A DNA stretch of 21,392 nucleotides from positions 1-21,392 of the forward strand of contig JBBHKE010003406.1 of the NCBI GenBank assembly GCA_037447655.1, given 5' to 3'. Source of the stretch: Zygnema cylindricum. Lineage: Eukaryota; Streptophyta; Zygnematophyceae; Zygnematales; Zygnemataceae. Under the pieces are notes generated by a model, which made no database searches, was not told the origin of the DNA, and saw nothing but the letters and a program-made list of their open reading frames with translations. Of this stretch, positions 10,201 to 17,987 are shown piece after piece; the stretch's first letter is position 1; each line of letters starts with the position of its first letter. Both the position numbers and the translations under genes were made by a program.

Positions 10201-13200
10201 ATGGTTTGAAGAAAGAAAAGAAAACCTGAATAACTCGTCTATGACCGGCTCCATCCCAATAACTGTATGTAATCTCCAATGGTTCATCTGTCCAACCAAA
10301 ATAGAAAGTCCCAAAATGTTGAGATTCAAATTATAAAACCAAAATGTTGAGATTCAAATTATAAAACCAAAATGTTGAGATTTAAATTATAAAACCAAAA
10401 TGTCGAGATTCAGTTTAAAGAACATTTTTACTATTTGAAATAGTTTCTCACCCCATTTCCAACTCTCCCCCATATCTCTCATTTCCATCTCCCTCGTACC
10501 CTCATTTTGATCTCTCTCATATATCTCATTGGAGAGGGAGAGAGAGGAGAGGGAGTGTTAGACGTTCAGGCTTTGTTAGAAGTATTCTATATTCAGACAA
10601 CTAGTGACATTTTAGAATACCGGAATCTAGAATTACAGACTGTTCCAGTATCTAGGATTTCGGTAATTCAGTCTGCTAGTCTGTCTTGTCAGATCTGTTT
10701 CTATGTCTTGTCAGATCTGTTTTCTCTGCGTATAGTCAGAATAGAATCCGGTCAAAGATCTGTTTATAAATCTTGACCTGATCCTTTGAGTGAAGGGTCA
10801 AGTGACTCTTCGAGTTAGGAAAAGTTCCTACAGTTTCTGAGAGGTCACTCTCAGAATATTTTCCGTTTTCTATTTAATTTTGTCTTCTTGTTTTTAAATC
10901 GATTTTAAAACTTATTCTTCAGGCTACCTTTTATCTTCCACTCTATTTCTGCTGCCATGACTTCTAATTTAATAGGGAGAGTCGTGAGAGAGAGGGCGAG
11001 GGAGAGGAAAGGGAGAGGTAGAGGGTGAGAGGGAAAGAGAGAGGGAGAGAGGGAGAGAGGGAAGGTTACTCTTTATTCGTTCTTGCTGTAATTTCCACTC
11101 CTTCGCTAAACGCTCTCTCTCTGCTTGCTCTTCTGCTTCTCGTTCCCTTTGAAAAAAAAAATAAAAAAAAAATGGATAAGTGGATTTATACGTTTCGCAT
11201 TTTCAATAAACATGCATGTCCAAAAAAAAAGGCTCAAAGAAAAACAGCCATGTCACTTATGACTTCCTCTAAATGTCGTAGGAGAGCATAACATCTCCTC
11301 CTCCTTCTGTTCCTTCTTCTCTTTCTTTCAGAATACTCTTTTGTATTCTTCTTCTGTTCTCGTTATTCTCAAAGTTACCCTTTGACAATTATTTGTAGCT
11401 ATTTCCATAATTCCACACTGTACTCCCTCTTTTCTCCCTCGTTTCCACAATTCAGTGTTAAAATAAATCTTTTCTTAAAGTTGACACTTTTAAAATTGTC
11501 AAAAAGTGAAAATTTTGAAAAGTTTGGAAACAATTGATTTTGTACGCTATAATCATCATCACTTGAATAGAATCGTGTCGTTCTTCTTGTCAAATTAAAT
11601 TGATTCAAAAAGGAAAATGACCACTATTTACCAGTTGGGTATTGAGGACCTTTTGCCGATATTCGATATATATCGAATTTCAGGTAACCGATAATCGATA
11701 TATCGACTCGATATATAGAAAATCAAAATATCGCGATATATCGCCAATATATCGTATCGCCAATATATTGAGGCATTAAAAAAAAAAAAAATGAAAATTT
11801 TCACAGGTCTCCAAAGTCACGTGCCTTTGGACAAGGTGACCGTAAAATCTTTGCCGAAAAGAAATACGGTTTTTTCCAGAAAGTCACCAGAGTGAAGGAG
11901 ATCTTTGAGGTACATTGACGCGGTACACTTGCGAAGTACACATACGTAATACGCAAGTACGGATTTCCATACGAAAATGGTCGGTTTTCAAATCTTTGAC
12001 GATTTTAGAGATTTGATCGTCAACTTACAAGGAACCACTCAAATCAAAACACGAATGTAAAAACTTGTTCACAGACGATACGCGATGTAACCGAGGCCAC
12101 TGTAATACGGAAATTTTGTTGCCCGTACTATTACAGAGACCTCCTGGTGTAACCATACCCCAAATAAGTAATTATATGAATTACAGAATTAGTACTTTTT
12201 TGTCGGTTACATTTTGTGGCGTCTACCTTTAAGTCACGGAACGAAAATCACGTCGTACGTGGCGTATCAGACAATTTGTCTTTTTTGCTAAAATAACATA
12301 TTATATAAAAATATAAAACATTAAATTTAATAAAATACTCTATATCGCGATATATATCGCGGTAATTTATGTTGGTCCCGGTACGATATATCGAGGACCC
12401 TGCTCGATCGATATTCGATATATCGAATATCGAAATTATCGCGATATGAATTTACCCGATACCCAACACTACTATTTACTGCCAATTAGATATGAATATC
12501 CATCAGTTTTCTCCTCAGTTACCAAACAAAAAAAACGGATTTTGAATAAAAGCATCCAAAACCCTAAAAAAGTCAAAAAAATCCTTAAAAATTCAAACCT
12601 GTCAGGGAGAAAACTCGTCTCCACAGTTGGGTCTTTTCCTAATTTTCCTATTTTTTTCGATGTCGCTTTATTTCTCGCGATGTCAATCTCTGTCCTCACC
12701 ACAATTCCCAAAATCTGTTGGTAAAATGGAGAAGAAATTTCATCGTCTTTCCAGCCAGAAAAAAAGCAAGCACATATTTGATAAAATACAAAAACAAAAC
12801 AAGCACAAAATGGCAAAATATATAATAAAACAAGTTTTTTTTTAAATCTTTGACATACTTGCTTCTTCGGCGGCGTCTTCCTCCTCCTCCAAATCTTCAG
12901 CGAATGATAAGCGAGAAGCTAGACCATGAGCTCTTCGTTTTTGTCTTTTTTGAACTTGTTGCTCTTCATCACTAAAAACAAATGAAATAAAAATAAAAAA
13001 ATAAAATAAATCACAATAGCATTTGGGAAAGAAATGCTGTAATAGGCTTCTTATTACTTGTTTTGCTGCATTCAAGTAAACCGTGAATCGCTATTAGCAT
13101 TAATAACACTAATTCGCTCCGAGTTTTTTTTGTCCTTTGAACACAAAATAGTGTTAGTAAAATGTTTTTTTCCTCGACATTCGACAACGAATGAAAAAAA

Positions 13201-15169
13201 GCATTAAGAAAAAAAATAAGGGGGGGAGGGGAGTGGGATTTTTAGCATTAAAGAAAAATTAATGTCCATAGTATTAACTTTAGAGAAGAGTGACATGTCG
13301 AATTAAAGTCCACTCGATTAAAAAAAGTTATCAACACTACTTCATGATTTAGCCCAGAAAAAAAAAGACCGCATTACTCTATTAACACTAATAACGACGG
13401 GAAATGTAGCCTTCAAAAAATGAAAGAAACACTAATAGCAATGGGAAATGCAGTCTTAAAAAAACACAAAACACATTGCAAGTTGCACTAATAGCGATGA
13501 GAAATTAGTCTTCAAAAGAAAATAAAAACAAAAGGCGAGTTAACCTACTCTTGTTGCTGCTTCAAAACTTTTTCCTTCTCCTCCTCTTCCATTTTACTCC
13601 GAATTGTTGCTCTCTGCATTACATTACCCCCTAAGGAAATAAGTCAAACACAATTTTTTTATTGACAATCGCCAGTATCACCTCAGGACAAAACAAAAAA
13701 TGAGTTAGTTTACAGAAAAGAAGGACGTTATTTTTACACTGTTGTAGAATCCTCCAGACTTTCAGGACAGGACTGATGAATATGAAGAGTAGCTCATCAA
13801 CTGAAAAGCACACATTTTTAATAAAATAAGTTACCTATTTCCAGATTACTTTCTCATTTTTCCCCGCCGTCAATTACTCATGTATTTAACTATATGATCA
13901 TCTTCATGTAGAAATATGAGGTGGCAAGGATTTGGTTGATTATTTAAGTGAGGTGTTAAAGATTTGGTTGGTTAATTTATTTCAGGTATTAAATATTTGA
14001 TTTAATACTTACTTAAGATGTTAAACATTTAGTTGTTTATTTTAAGGTGTTAGACACTTAGTTTCTTGTTTATGTGAGGAGTTAAATAGTAGGTCAATTA
14101 TTTATTCCAGGAGTTAAACACTTATTTTTTTATTTATGTGAGGCGTTAAACACTTAATTAATTATTTATTTGAGATGCTAAACGTTTAACTGATAATTTA
14201 TTCGAGGTGCTAAACACTTAGTTGGTTATTTAAGTGAGGTGTTAAACATTTTGCTCATTATTTATTTGAGGAGATAGATAAACATTTCGTTGATTATTTA
14301 CGTGAGGTGTTAACAACTTACTTAGTTGATTACTTATTGAGGTGTTAAACATTTAGTTGGTTATTTAAAGACAGATGAAATTCAGTGAATTTGACTATCG
14401 AAACCAGCAATCAATCTTGTCTCTCATACAACATCGAGTGCCAAAAGAAAGAGAGGCTATGACTTTAATAACAACTACTTGCAAGTTCACAAGTTCCTGA
14501 CAAAGAGAAAGATGAATAAAATGCATCCAAAAAAAGAAAGACGGATACTTAAGAGAAAGATGAACAAAATGTTTGCCATACTTTTAGTGATATCTTCTAC
14601 CAATCGTATTACAATAAAAAATCGGGTTTTGAACTTACCTTCTCAACAAATTGGTCTCGTGTGACAAGTCCCACCGTCTCCTTCTTAAAAGCACTCTCAA
14701 GAACCTGATTTGCCAAAAAAAAAAAAAAAAAAGGAAAAATCAAATGACCCAGTCATGTATTATATGATTGTCCTTATGCAAGCCAGACATGAGAAGACAC
14801 AAAAAACAGAGTTTGCGGCAAAGAATCGGTGCAAAAGCAAGAAAAAACAGGATGAATTGATAGTAAGAAGTACAAATGGATAGACAGCAGTACACATTAA
14901 CGGAATGCAGTGCAAATTAATTGAAGGCAGTACAGAGCAGAAACAATTAGTTGACAACAGTACAAAGCCACAGAAAGTAAACAAGTCAGGCTTTCAAAAA
15001 GTACCTCCGATGTCCCTGAGCCAAACTGCAACAAGCCTGCCTGGGCACCCATCATCTTGCGTTTGAGATCTTCCGTCCGTTTTCGGTCTGTCTCCCGTTG
15101 CTTCTCTAACCGTCGGATACGAAGCGAATCTTGAGACGATCCCACATAACCATCACCTAACCCAGCCAT
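7091..15169 (-). CDS. XCT: XAP5/FAM50 family protein (XAP5 CIRCADIAN TIMEKEEPER), 12 exons
   Basis: The gene encodes about 324 residues. Its exons on the minus strand are 15169-15005, 14704-14639, 13613-13549, 12971-12859, 12647-12599, 11146-11070, 10287-10226, 9680-9549, 8781-8728, 8267-8202, 7696-7621 and 7141-7091. All introns are GT-AG and every phase joins, apart from one extra base in exon 11. Conserved blocks in order are [45 protein letters not shown], a basic KRQKRR (about 107-112, probable nuclear signal), an acidic run (124-135), [64 protein letters not shown] and a C-terminal [20 protein letters not shown]. Family knowledge: XAP5 proteins are nuclear. Plant XCT is linked to the spliceosome, small-RNA production and clock period. 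The start is the Met that opens the conserved N-terminus. It is about as long as plant homologues. Confidence 0.95.
7227..7275. repeat. (TA)n microsatellite in XCT intron 11
   Basis: About 24 uninterrupted TA units, 86 bases upstream (on the XCT strand) of the exon 12 acceptor. Confidence 0.95.
7498..7655 (-). repeat. three copies of the exon 11 tail plus 5' splice site
   Basis: The last bases of XCT exon 11 and its donor recur at 7498-7520 and 7548-7585, besides the real one at 7618-7655. The shared plus-strand core is (C/G)TCC(C/T)AT(C/T)GAGAGGC(T/C)GG. The middle copy also keeps ATGTTTATTTT, which is exon sequence. Each copy still has a GT at the junction (GTAATT, GTACTT, GTTTAT). The copies lie inside intron 11. 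Confidence 0.8.
7621..7696 (-). CDS. XCT: XCT exon 11 with one extra base
   Basis: The acceptor CATAG is followed by codons for SHAGK, and then the frame slips by one. The next frame reads [20 protein letters not shown] up to donor GAG|GTAATT. The exon is 76 bases where 75 are expected for phase 0 on both sides, so one base around 7680-7682 is surplus. Translated straight through, it reaches a TAA after 15 codons and loses the C-terminus. An AG directly before GTGGTGG (7681-7682) could serve as an acceptor and restore the frame with loss of five residues. Confidence 0.85.
8202..8267 (-). CDS. XCT: XCT exon 10 (residues 262-283)
   Basis: The acceptor is TTTCAG after a T run, and the donor is GAG|GTTTTT. 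The exon encodes [20 protein letters not shown] then DE, among the most conserved stretches of XAP5 proteins. It is in phase 0 at both ends. Confidence 0.96.
8330..8500. repeat. diverged tandem repeat in A-rich XCT intron 9
   Basis: Three diverged copies of roughly 65 bases share TCCAATTT.AGAAACC(G/A)AAGC and AAAAG(C/T)TGAAAA. They sit in an extremely A-rich intron (8341-8700) that ends in an A run and a short (GA)n at 8658-8674. No coding signal. Confidence 0.55.
8728..8781 (-). CDS. XCT: XCT exon 9 (residues 244-261)
   Basis: The acceptor is GAGCAG and the donor CCG|GTATGT. The exon encodes [18 protein letters not shown], aligning with the invariant FYELII..ARGKSGP block of the family. Confidence 0.95.
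9046..9258. repeat. CTCTCCCT-type pyrimidine tract in XCT intron 8
   Basis: About 200 bases of CTCTCCCT variants on the plus strand, so GA-rich in the XCT transcript. It is the same motif family as the tract at 6378-7031 but in the opposite orientation. Confidence 0.9.
9378..9600 (-). repeat. three tandem copies of the exon 8 tail plus 5' splice site
   Basis: Units begin near 9378, 9456 and 9532, spaced 78 and 76 bases apart. Each contains, on the XCT strand, the last 45 or so bases of exon 8 followed by a donor. The unit at 9532 is the real exon end. The furthest copy (9378) keeps an open frame reading [16 protein letters not shown] and a GTAAGT donor. The middle copy has a 2-base deletion that breaks the frame but keeps GTAAGT. 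Conserved plus-strand core: ATCAAATCTTCCTTAATATA. Confidence 0.9.
9549..9680 (-). CDS. XCT: XCT exon 8 (residues 200-243)
   Basis: The acceptor is TACCAG and the donor CAC|GTAAGT; the exon is in phase 0 at both ends. It encodes [32 protein letters not shown] and IKEDLIIPH, the core of the XAP5 domain. Its last part and its donor are repeated twice more just downstream in intron 8. Confidence 0.96.
9690..9845. repeat. GGGA/GGGAGA purine tract in XCT intron 7
   Basis: About 150 bases of GAGAGG, GGGAGA and then GGGA units on the plus strand, close to the exon 8 acceptor. In the XCT transcript it is a pyrimidine tract and may blend with the acceptor's polypyrimidine region. Confidence 0.9.
9982..10027. 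repeat. (CT)n-rich tract in XCT intron 7
   Basis: Short imperfect CTCTCT and CTCTTTCTCTCG stretch on the plus strand. Confidence 0.8.
10081..10222. repeat. 19-bp tandem repeat beside the exon 7 donor
   Basis: Repeats of GATGGTTTGGGAAAGAAAA, with two variant AGTTTGGGAGGAAAGAAAA units, run up to the exon 7 5' splice site. About seven units are present. The intron therefore begins, on the XCT strand, with repeat sequence. Confidence 0.9.
10226..10287 (-). CDS. XCT: XCT exon 7 ([13 protein letters not shown])
   Basis: The acceptor is TGGACAG and the donor CAG|GTTTTC. The exon encodes [20 protein letters not shown] then Q, a signature of the plant-type XAP5 domain. The intron sides next to both its acceptor and its donor carry tandem repeats. 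Confidence 0.95.
10311..10420. repeat. 28-bp tandem repeat beside the exon 7 acceptor
   Basis: Four copies with an exact 28-base period start at 10311, 10339, 10367 and 10395. The unit begins CCAAAATGTTGAGATTCAAA. The first two are near-identical and the last is diverged, which suggests recent slippage or unequal exchange in XCT intron 6. Confidence 0.95.
10574..10971. mobile_element. possible solo LTR or LTR-like fragment in XCT intron 6
   Basis: The block starts TGTTAGAAGT and ends near ACTTCTAATT, which is a short inverted repeat like the ends of many Copia-type LTRs, with the terminal CA altered. It contains an internal direct repeat of TGTCTTGTCAGATCTGTTT (10682-10722). It is flanked on both sides by GGGAGA-type repeats. 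No 5-bp target duplication was found and no internal retroelement region is present, so the call is tentative. Confidence 0.35.
10978..11064. repeat. GGGAGA-type tract next to XCT exon 6 donor
   Basis: GAGAGGGCGAGGGAGAGG-type purine repeat on the plus strand, ending six bases from the exon 6 5' splice site. Confidence 0.85.
11070..11146 (-). CDS. XCT: XCT exon 6 (charged helix)
   Basis: The acceptor TCAAAG and donor AAGA|GTAACC are both non-ideal but the only sites that keep phase. The exon encodes [20 protein letters not shown] then QERIK, matching the family's Glu/Arg-rich segment just before [13 protein letters not shown]. Confidence 0.9.
11631..12470. mobile_element. hAT-like non-autonomous DNA transposon in XCT intron 5
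   Basis: The 840-bp element is bounded by an 8-bp target-site duplication ACTATTTA (11623-11630 and 12471-12478, extendable to 9 bp). Its ends are inverted: the left starts CCAGTTGGGTATTG, and the right reads AGTGTTGGGTATCG on the opposite strand. Both ends carry dense subterminal arrays of ATATCG/CGATAT, including palindromes such as TCGATATATCGA (about 11655-11765 and 12335-12450). The core (11790-12330) has no long open frame or transposase motif. An 8-bp duplication with CAGTG-like ends fits hAT elements; the family name is inference. It would be spliced out with the intron. Confidence 0.8.
12599..12647 (-). CDS. XCT: XCT exon 5 ([16 protein letters not shown])
   Basis: A 49-base exon with acceptor AAATAG and donor GACAG|GTTTGA. 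It encodes the highly conserved [15 protein letters not shown] block and fits the phases of both neighbours. The intron to the next exon holds the hAT-like element. Confidence 0.93.
12859..12971 (-). CDS. XCT: XCT exon 4 (basic then acidic segment)
   Basis: The acceptor is TTTTAG and the donor GCAA|GTATGT. The exon holds a Gln-rich start, the basic cluster KRQKRR (probable nuclear localisation signal), the conserved SRLSFAEDL and an acidic Glu/Asp run. It ends one base into a codon. Confidence 0.92.
13378..13530. repeat. three-copy diverged tandem repeat in XCT intron 3
   Basis: Three copies of CACTAATA(A/G)C(G/A)A(C/T)G(G/A)GAAAT.(T/C)AGTCTTCAAAA with A-rich spacers and a unit of about 50 bases. 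A partial related motif occurs near 13090-13120. Non-coding. Confidence 0.75.
13549..13613 (-). CDS. XCT: XCT exon 3 (residues 78-98 plus two bases)
   Basis: The acceptor is ATGCAG. The exon encodes [20 protein letters not shown] then Q, ending two bases into the next codon at donor AAGA|GTAGGT. Splicing at the next GT instead would carry an in-frame TAG, so this donor is favoured. The charged Glu/Lys/Gln content fits the family's coiled-coil-like segment. Confidence 0.9.
13915..14370. repeat. minisatellite of about 33-36 bp units in XCT intron 2
   Basis: Around a dozen diverged copies of TGAGGTGTTAAACATTTAGT followed by TGGTTATTTA and a short spacer. Units vary in length and sequence, so it is old or evolving by gene-conversion-like exchange. 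It fills nearly half of the intron. Confidence 0.9.
14479..14575. repeat. short direct repeat in XCT intron 2
   Basis: AAGAGAAAGATGAA(T/C)AAAATG occurs twice, near 14504 and 14551, with A/G-rich sequence between. Non-coding. Confidence 0.6.
14639..14704 (-). CDS. XCT: XCT exon 2 (residues 56-77)
   Basis: The acceptor is AATCAG and the donor GAGAAG|GTAAGT; the exon is in phase 0 at both ends. It encodes [20 protein letters not shown] then EK, the family's conserved block after TSE. Confidence 0.95.
14835..14975. repeat. short tandem motif in XCT intron 1
   Basis: Repeated (G/A)CAG(T)AC(A)AA or GGCAGTACA... units spaced about 25 bases apart (near 14868, 14887, 14907, 14928, 14957). They are imperfect and have no coding potential. 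Confidence 0.5.
15005..15169 (-). CDS. XCT: XCT exon 1 (residues 1-55)
   Basis: Encodes [20 protein letters not shown] and onward to [11 protein letters not shown], the near-invariant N-terminus of the XAP5 family. The Arg/Lys/Glu-rich middle (about 17-38) is predicted helical. The donor is GAG|GTACTT. The 5' side is a pyrimidine tract (plus-strand view) that would give a GA-rich 5' leader. Confidence 0.95.
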
Positions 15170-15179
15170 GTTGTCCTTC

Positions 15180-15302
15180 TTTTCCCTGGCCTTTCTCTCC
15201 CTCTCCCTCTCTCACTCTCCCTCTCTCTCCACTCACTCACAATTTTCCCTCTCTTCACTCTCACTGTCACTCTCTCTCACCGGTTTCCCTCTCTCTCACT
15301 CT
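15180..15302. repeat. CT-rich tract in the XCT 5' leader/promoter
   Basis: CTCTCCCTCTCTCACTCTC-type sequence on the plus strand, directly upstream of the XCT start codon. On the transcript strand it is GA-rich, a common feature of plant core promoters and 5' leaders. Probable 5' UTR; no TATA box stands out. Confidence 0.7.
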
Positions 15303-15424
15303 TAAGAGTACTTTCTTAACAATCTCAAGAGCGCAGTCTGCTTTTTCCTCCTTTTTCCTTTTCCTTCTTGCTCGTTGTCGGTATAGAAAGTTTTAAAATC
15401 ACTGCGCCACAAAGTGATATTCAG

Positions 15425-15505
15425 GCCCAAGGAGGGGGAGAGGGGGAGATAAGATAGAGGGGGGGGAGAGGGAGAGGAAGAGAGAGGGCAAGGGGGAGGG
15501 AGCCT
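15425..15505. repeat. GGGAGA-type tract upstream of XCT
   Basis: Purine tract with G runs about 260-340 bases from the XCT start codon. It belongs to the same repeat family as the other GGGAGA tracts in the window. Confidence 0.85.
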
Positions 15506-15719
15506 TTAATCTGTATTTTTCTTGGTTCCCGCGTCTTACATATTCAGGAGTAATCAAACTGTTTGGGTATCAGAAATCAGTATTGAGAAAAGAAACTTGC
15601 CGAAAACACAATCTTATGAAAGAAAAAAGAAACAATTCATTGCCAGGTAGTTTGGGAACAGAAAAATCAGGAAAAACAGACAGAAAAAAGCATGGTAACG
15701 TGTGTTTTACTTACGAAGG

Positions 15720-16036
15720 AAACACATAAGTTGTTAAACGCAATAGTATTTAAACACAAAAGTAGTCAAACCCACTTGTGATAAAAATACACAAGTGCTT
15801 TAAACACATAAACGTTTGAACACACAAGTGTATAAACATACAAGTGGTTAAACACACAAGTGGTTAAACCCACTTGTGATAGGAACACACAAGTGCTTAC
15901 ACATAGCGTTTAAACACACAAGTGTATAAACATACAAGTGAAACACACTGGTGGTTAAACACACAAGCATTTAACACACACAAGTCTTAAACATACAAGC
16001 AATAAAACACACAAGTGTTTAAAAACACAAGTATGG
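15720..16036. repeat. ACACAAGTG minisatellite between the two genes
   Basis: About fifteen to twenty irregular copies of AAACACACAAGTG(T/G)TTAAAC-type units of 13-25 bases, with two longer blocks containing AACCCACTTGTGAT. AAGTG and CACTTG words face each other in places, so local hairpins are possible. Not a CRISPR array: units are direct, variable and lack unique spacers. Confidence 0.9.
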
Positions 16037-16094
16037 AAGCGGAAACTCGCTCCTAAATGTTTGTCTAACATTATTGTTTAATGTCCAATTTCCA

Positions 16095-16450
16095 AGTTAT
16101 TGAGGTAGGGATGATCTGGTGTTAATATTCTCAAGATATATTTTGCTAGGCATCTATATTATTTGATTATTCCATTCCTTGCCAATAGGAGGTTTAGAAA
16201 AAGATAATTAATTAGGAAATAACAATTAATTAGGAAAACAAAAGGAGAATTGACCATTTATTTGTCCAAAGCACATCAATGATTAAGCTACTTTAATCAA
16301 TGCTTTTCACATCAAGCTATATTCTTAACCTAAAAAAGGAAAGAAAAGGATTATTGTTTCAACATTAACTTGGTATTAGTACTTTCACTATAAATTTGTT
16401 AAGCATACCTATTACTTGGTTATTGCATTCCTTTCCAAAAGGAGGTTCTG
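16095..16450. repeat. two diverged direct repeats of about 90 bp
   Basis: The segment 16110-16195 is repeated at 16370-16450, including GGT(G/A)TTA, TTT(G)TTAAGCAT/TGCTAGGCATC and TTATT(C/G)CATTCCTT.CCAA.AGGAGGTT. Spacing is about 255 bases. Non-coding as far as can be seen. Confidence 0.65.
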
Positions 16451-16666
16451 CAATAATCAAAACCGCAATATTTCGCGGTTGATAGTCAGCTGAAAATTTG
16501 AACATCACCTAGAAATTGCAAATAAAATTTCCAATACAGAACAAAACTTCGCTCACTCCTCCCTTCCATTTACCTTGAAAAATCCGAGACCAGCAGCTTC
16601 CACGTATCCAGCAAGCTAGAAAACTCCCAATAGTAAAAGAATTGCAGAGAATAAGTTTGTTAAAGC

Positions 16667-16690
16667 AAACCCTAAAAGAACAAACCCTAA
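16667..16690 (+). promoter_or_regulatory. two telo-box motifs (AAACCCTAA)
   Basis: AAACCCTAA occurs at 16667-16675 and again at 16682-16690. Telo boxes are known plant promoter elements, often in ribosomal and cell-cycle genes. They lie in the shared upstream region, about 1.2 kb before the Canopy start and 1.5 kb before the XCT start. A regulatory role for either gene is inference. Confidence 0.4.
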
Positions 16691-16728
16691 AAGGAAGTAC
16701 AATGGAACTATAGAAGCTCTATATGGAA

Positions 16729-16824
16729 CAGTGCGTACTTAAAAAAAAGCGTTTTCGGTGCGATAGCATTAAAATCTTAGCTTCGCACTTATATTTAGTG
16801 CGCGCTCACAAACGTACTGCACTG
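16729..16824. repeat. short inverted-repeat unit, possible miniature element
   Basis: Starts CAGTGCGTAC and ends GTACTGCACTG, so the ends are inverted with one base inserted. A small palindrome GCACTGTAGTGC covers the right edge. No clear target-site duplication was found, so a miniature hAT-like element is only a possibility. Confidence 0.3.
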
Positions 16825-16829
16825 TAGTG

Positions 16830-17395
16830 CAATAGACAACTAACGGTAGGACTGGATGTCCATGCGAAAATTACAGCGTAAAGTTTTGTTTCGTATTCAG
16901 TAAATTTCAAGTCAAGGTGAAAAACTGGAAATCCTAATAGAAATTCCTTGAAATTCGTACGGAAACCGTTTACGGTAGACAAACTGGCAAAGTCACAAAA
17001 CTGTGGACAGTTCGCACATAAACGCTGTAGCTGAACCAGCCTTACAGCTATCTGACCTTCTCATGATCCACATTTGCGACGATTATCTTTGTCCTTTCAA
17101 ACAGTCAACAATATGCGTGTTAAAGCATTCTAAATGCGATCAAATCAAAGCACGCCACGTCGTGATAGACACGTCACAAATACATAATTGGTGAAAACCT
17201 ACTTAGCCATGAGGCATTGACTAATCATTGTCTGTAACGTATGGTAAGCCTCTGATTTGTATGTTACAATACTGTCCTGTAGGTTTTGATTTCTTTATTG
17301 ATGCCTGTTCATGAAGCTGCACTTGAAGGAAATTAGGTCACACAACTGTTTGCTTTATTAGTGAAGTTTTAATTAACTACAAGAAAGATTTTTTT
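16830..17395. other. intergenic sequence without a supported gene
   Basis: Between the two genes. The only open frame (about 63 codons near 17003) begins at a GTG and shows no family resemblance. A T run at 17391-17406 separates it from the tandem repeat that follows. Confidence 0.5.
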
Positions 17396-17414
17396 TTTTT
17401 TTTTTTATCTATTG

Positions 17415-17585
17415 TTTGGAGAAGGTTAAATTTCATTATATTTCTCATTTGTTATTCCTCTTGTTCGTTAAACTTCATTATGTTTCTCATTGTTCTTCCT
17501 CTACATTGTTAACCTTCATTGTATTTCTCATTTGTTCTTCCTCTTGTTTGTTAAAGTCCATTATATTACTTCATTGTTTCTTCAT
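17415..17585. repeat. four-copy tandem repeat upstream of the Canopy gene
   Basis: Four diverged copies of GTTAAA(T/C)TTCATTAT(A/G)TTTCTCATTTGTT followed by (A/C)TTCCTCTTG, with a unit of about 42 bases. About 280 bases upstream of the Canopy start codon. The short Phe/Leu/Ser-rich frame across it is a by-product. Confidence 0.85.
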
Positions 17586-17699
17586 GGCCATTTTTTATTA
17601 GACTTTTGCTTCTTAACTTTAAATAAAAGCAGAATGGTGATCAAAGAAATAAGGAGTGATTACAATTTGGTGTTTATTTGAGAATCAGCTGACAAAAGT

Positions 17700-17832
17700 C
17701 AATTTTTATGCATTATTTTGCTGTCTTTTTTACTGTAAATTTTTGCAGGTTCTTAGAGCTTAAAACTGGACACATTATTTTGATGTCTTCTACTGAACTT
17801 ATTTTCAGTTCCTCAAAACTTCAATTTTGACA
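17700..17832. repeat. two-copy tandem repeat just before the Canopy start codon
   Basis: A unit of about 62 bases, TTTTTATGCATTATTTTGCT…GCAGGTTCTTAGAGCTTAAAACTGGACA, is followed by a diverged second copy, CACATTATTTTGATGTCTTC…TTCAGTTCCTCAAAACTTC…TTGACA. Both copies contain a (C)AG preceded by a pyrimidine tract, so they could act as alternative 3' splice sites for a 5' UTR intron. Confidence 0.6.
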
Positions 17833-17861
17833 CGTCATTAACTATTAACAGATTCTCTGCA

Positions 17862-17987
17862 ATGGAGTCAAGACGATTAGCACCTGCATTCGTCTTCCTA
17901 TTTGTTACTCAGACAATATTTTTATCAGGAAAATACACTCTGGTGGACGCCATTGAGAACAAGTGCAGTGCTTGTTTGAGTGTTTCA
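17862..17987 (+). CDS. Canopy gene exon 1 (signal peptide and CSAC)
   Basis: Encodes MESRRLAPAFVFLFVTQTIF and on to ENKCSACLSVS, ending in phase 0 at donor TCA|GTACGT. The basic start, hydrophobic core and small residues before about position 30 form a classical signal peptide. Reading past this donor meets a TAA three codons later. Confidence 0.9.

Noticed and set aside
10565-10925. TTCAGGCT at 10565-10572 and 10918-10925 as a target-site duplication
   Set aside because: The enclosed ends are not inverted repeats, and the positions disagree with the more convincing TGTTAGAAGT/ACTTCTAA ends; probably chance.
15720-16036. CRISPR-like array
   Set aside because: Units are short, direct, contiguous and variable, without unique spacers, and the DNA is eukaryotic; it is a minisatellite.
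17003-17194. 63-codon open frame between the genes
   Set aside because: Starts at GTG, has no homology I can recognise and no splice or promoter context.
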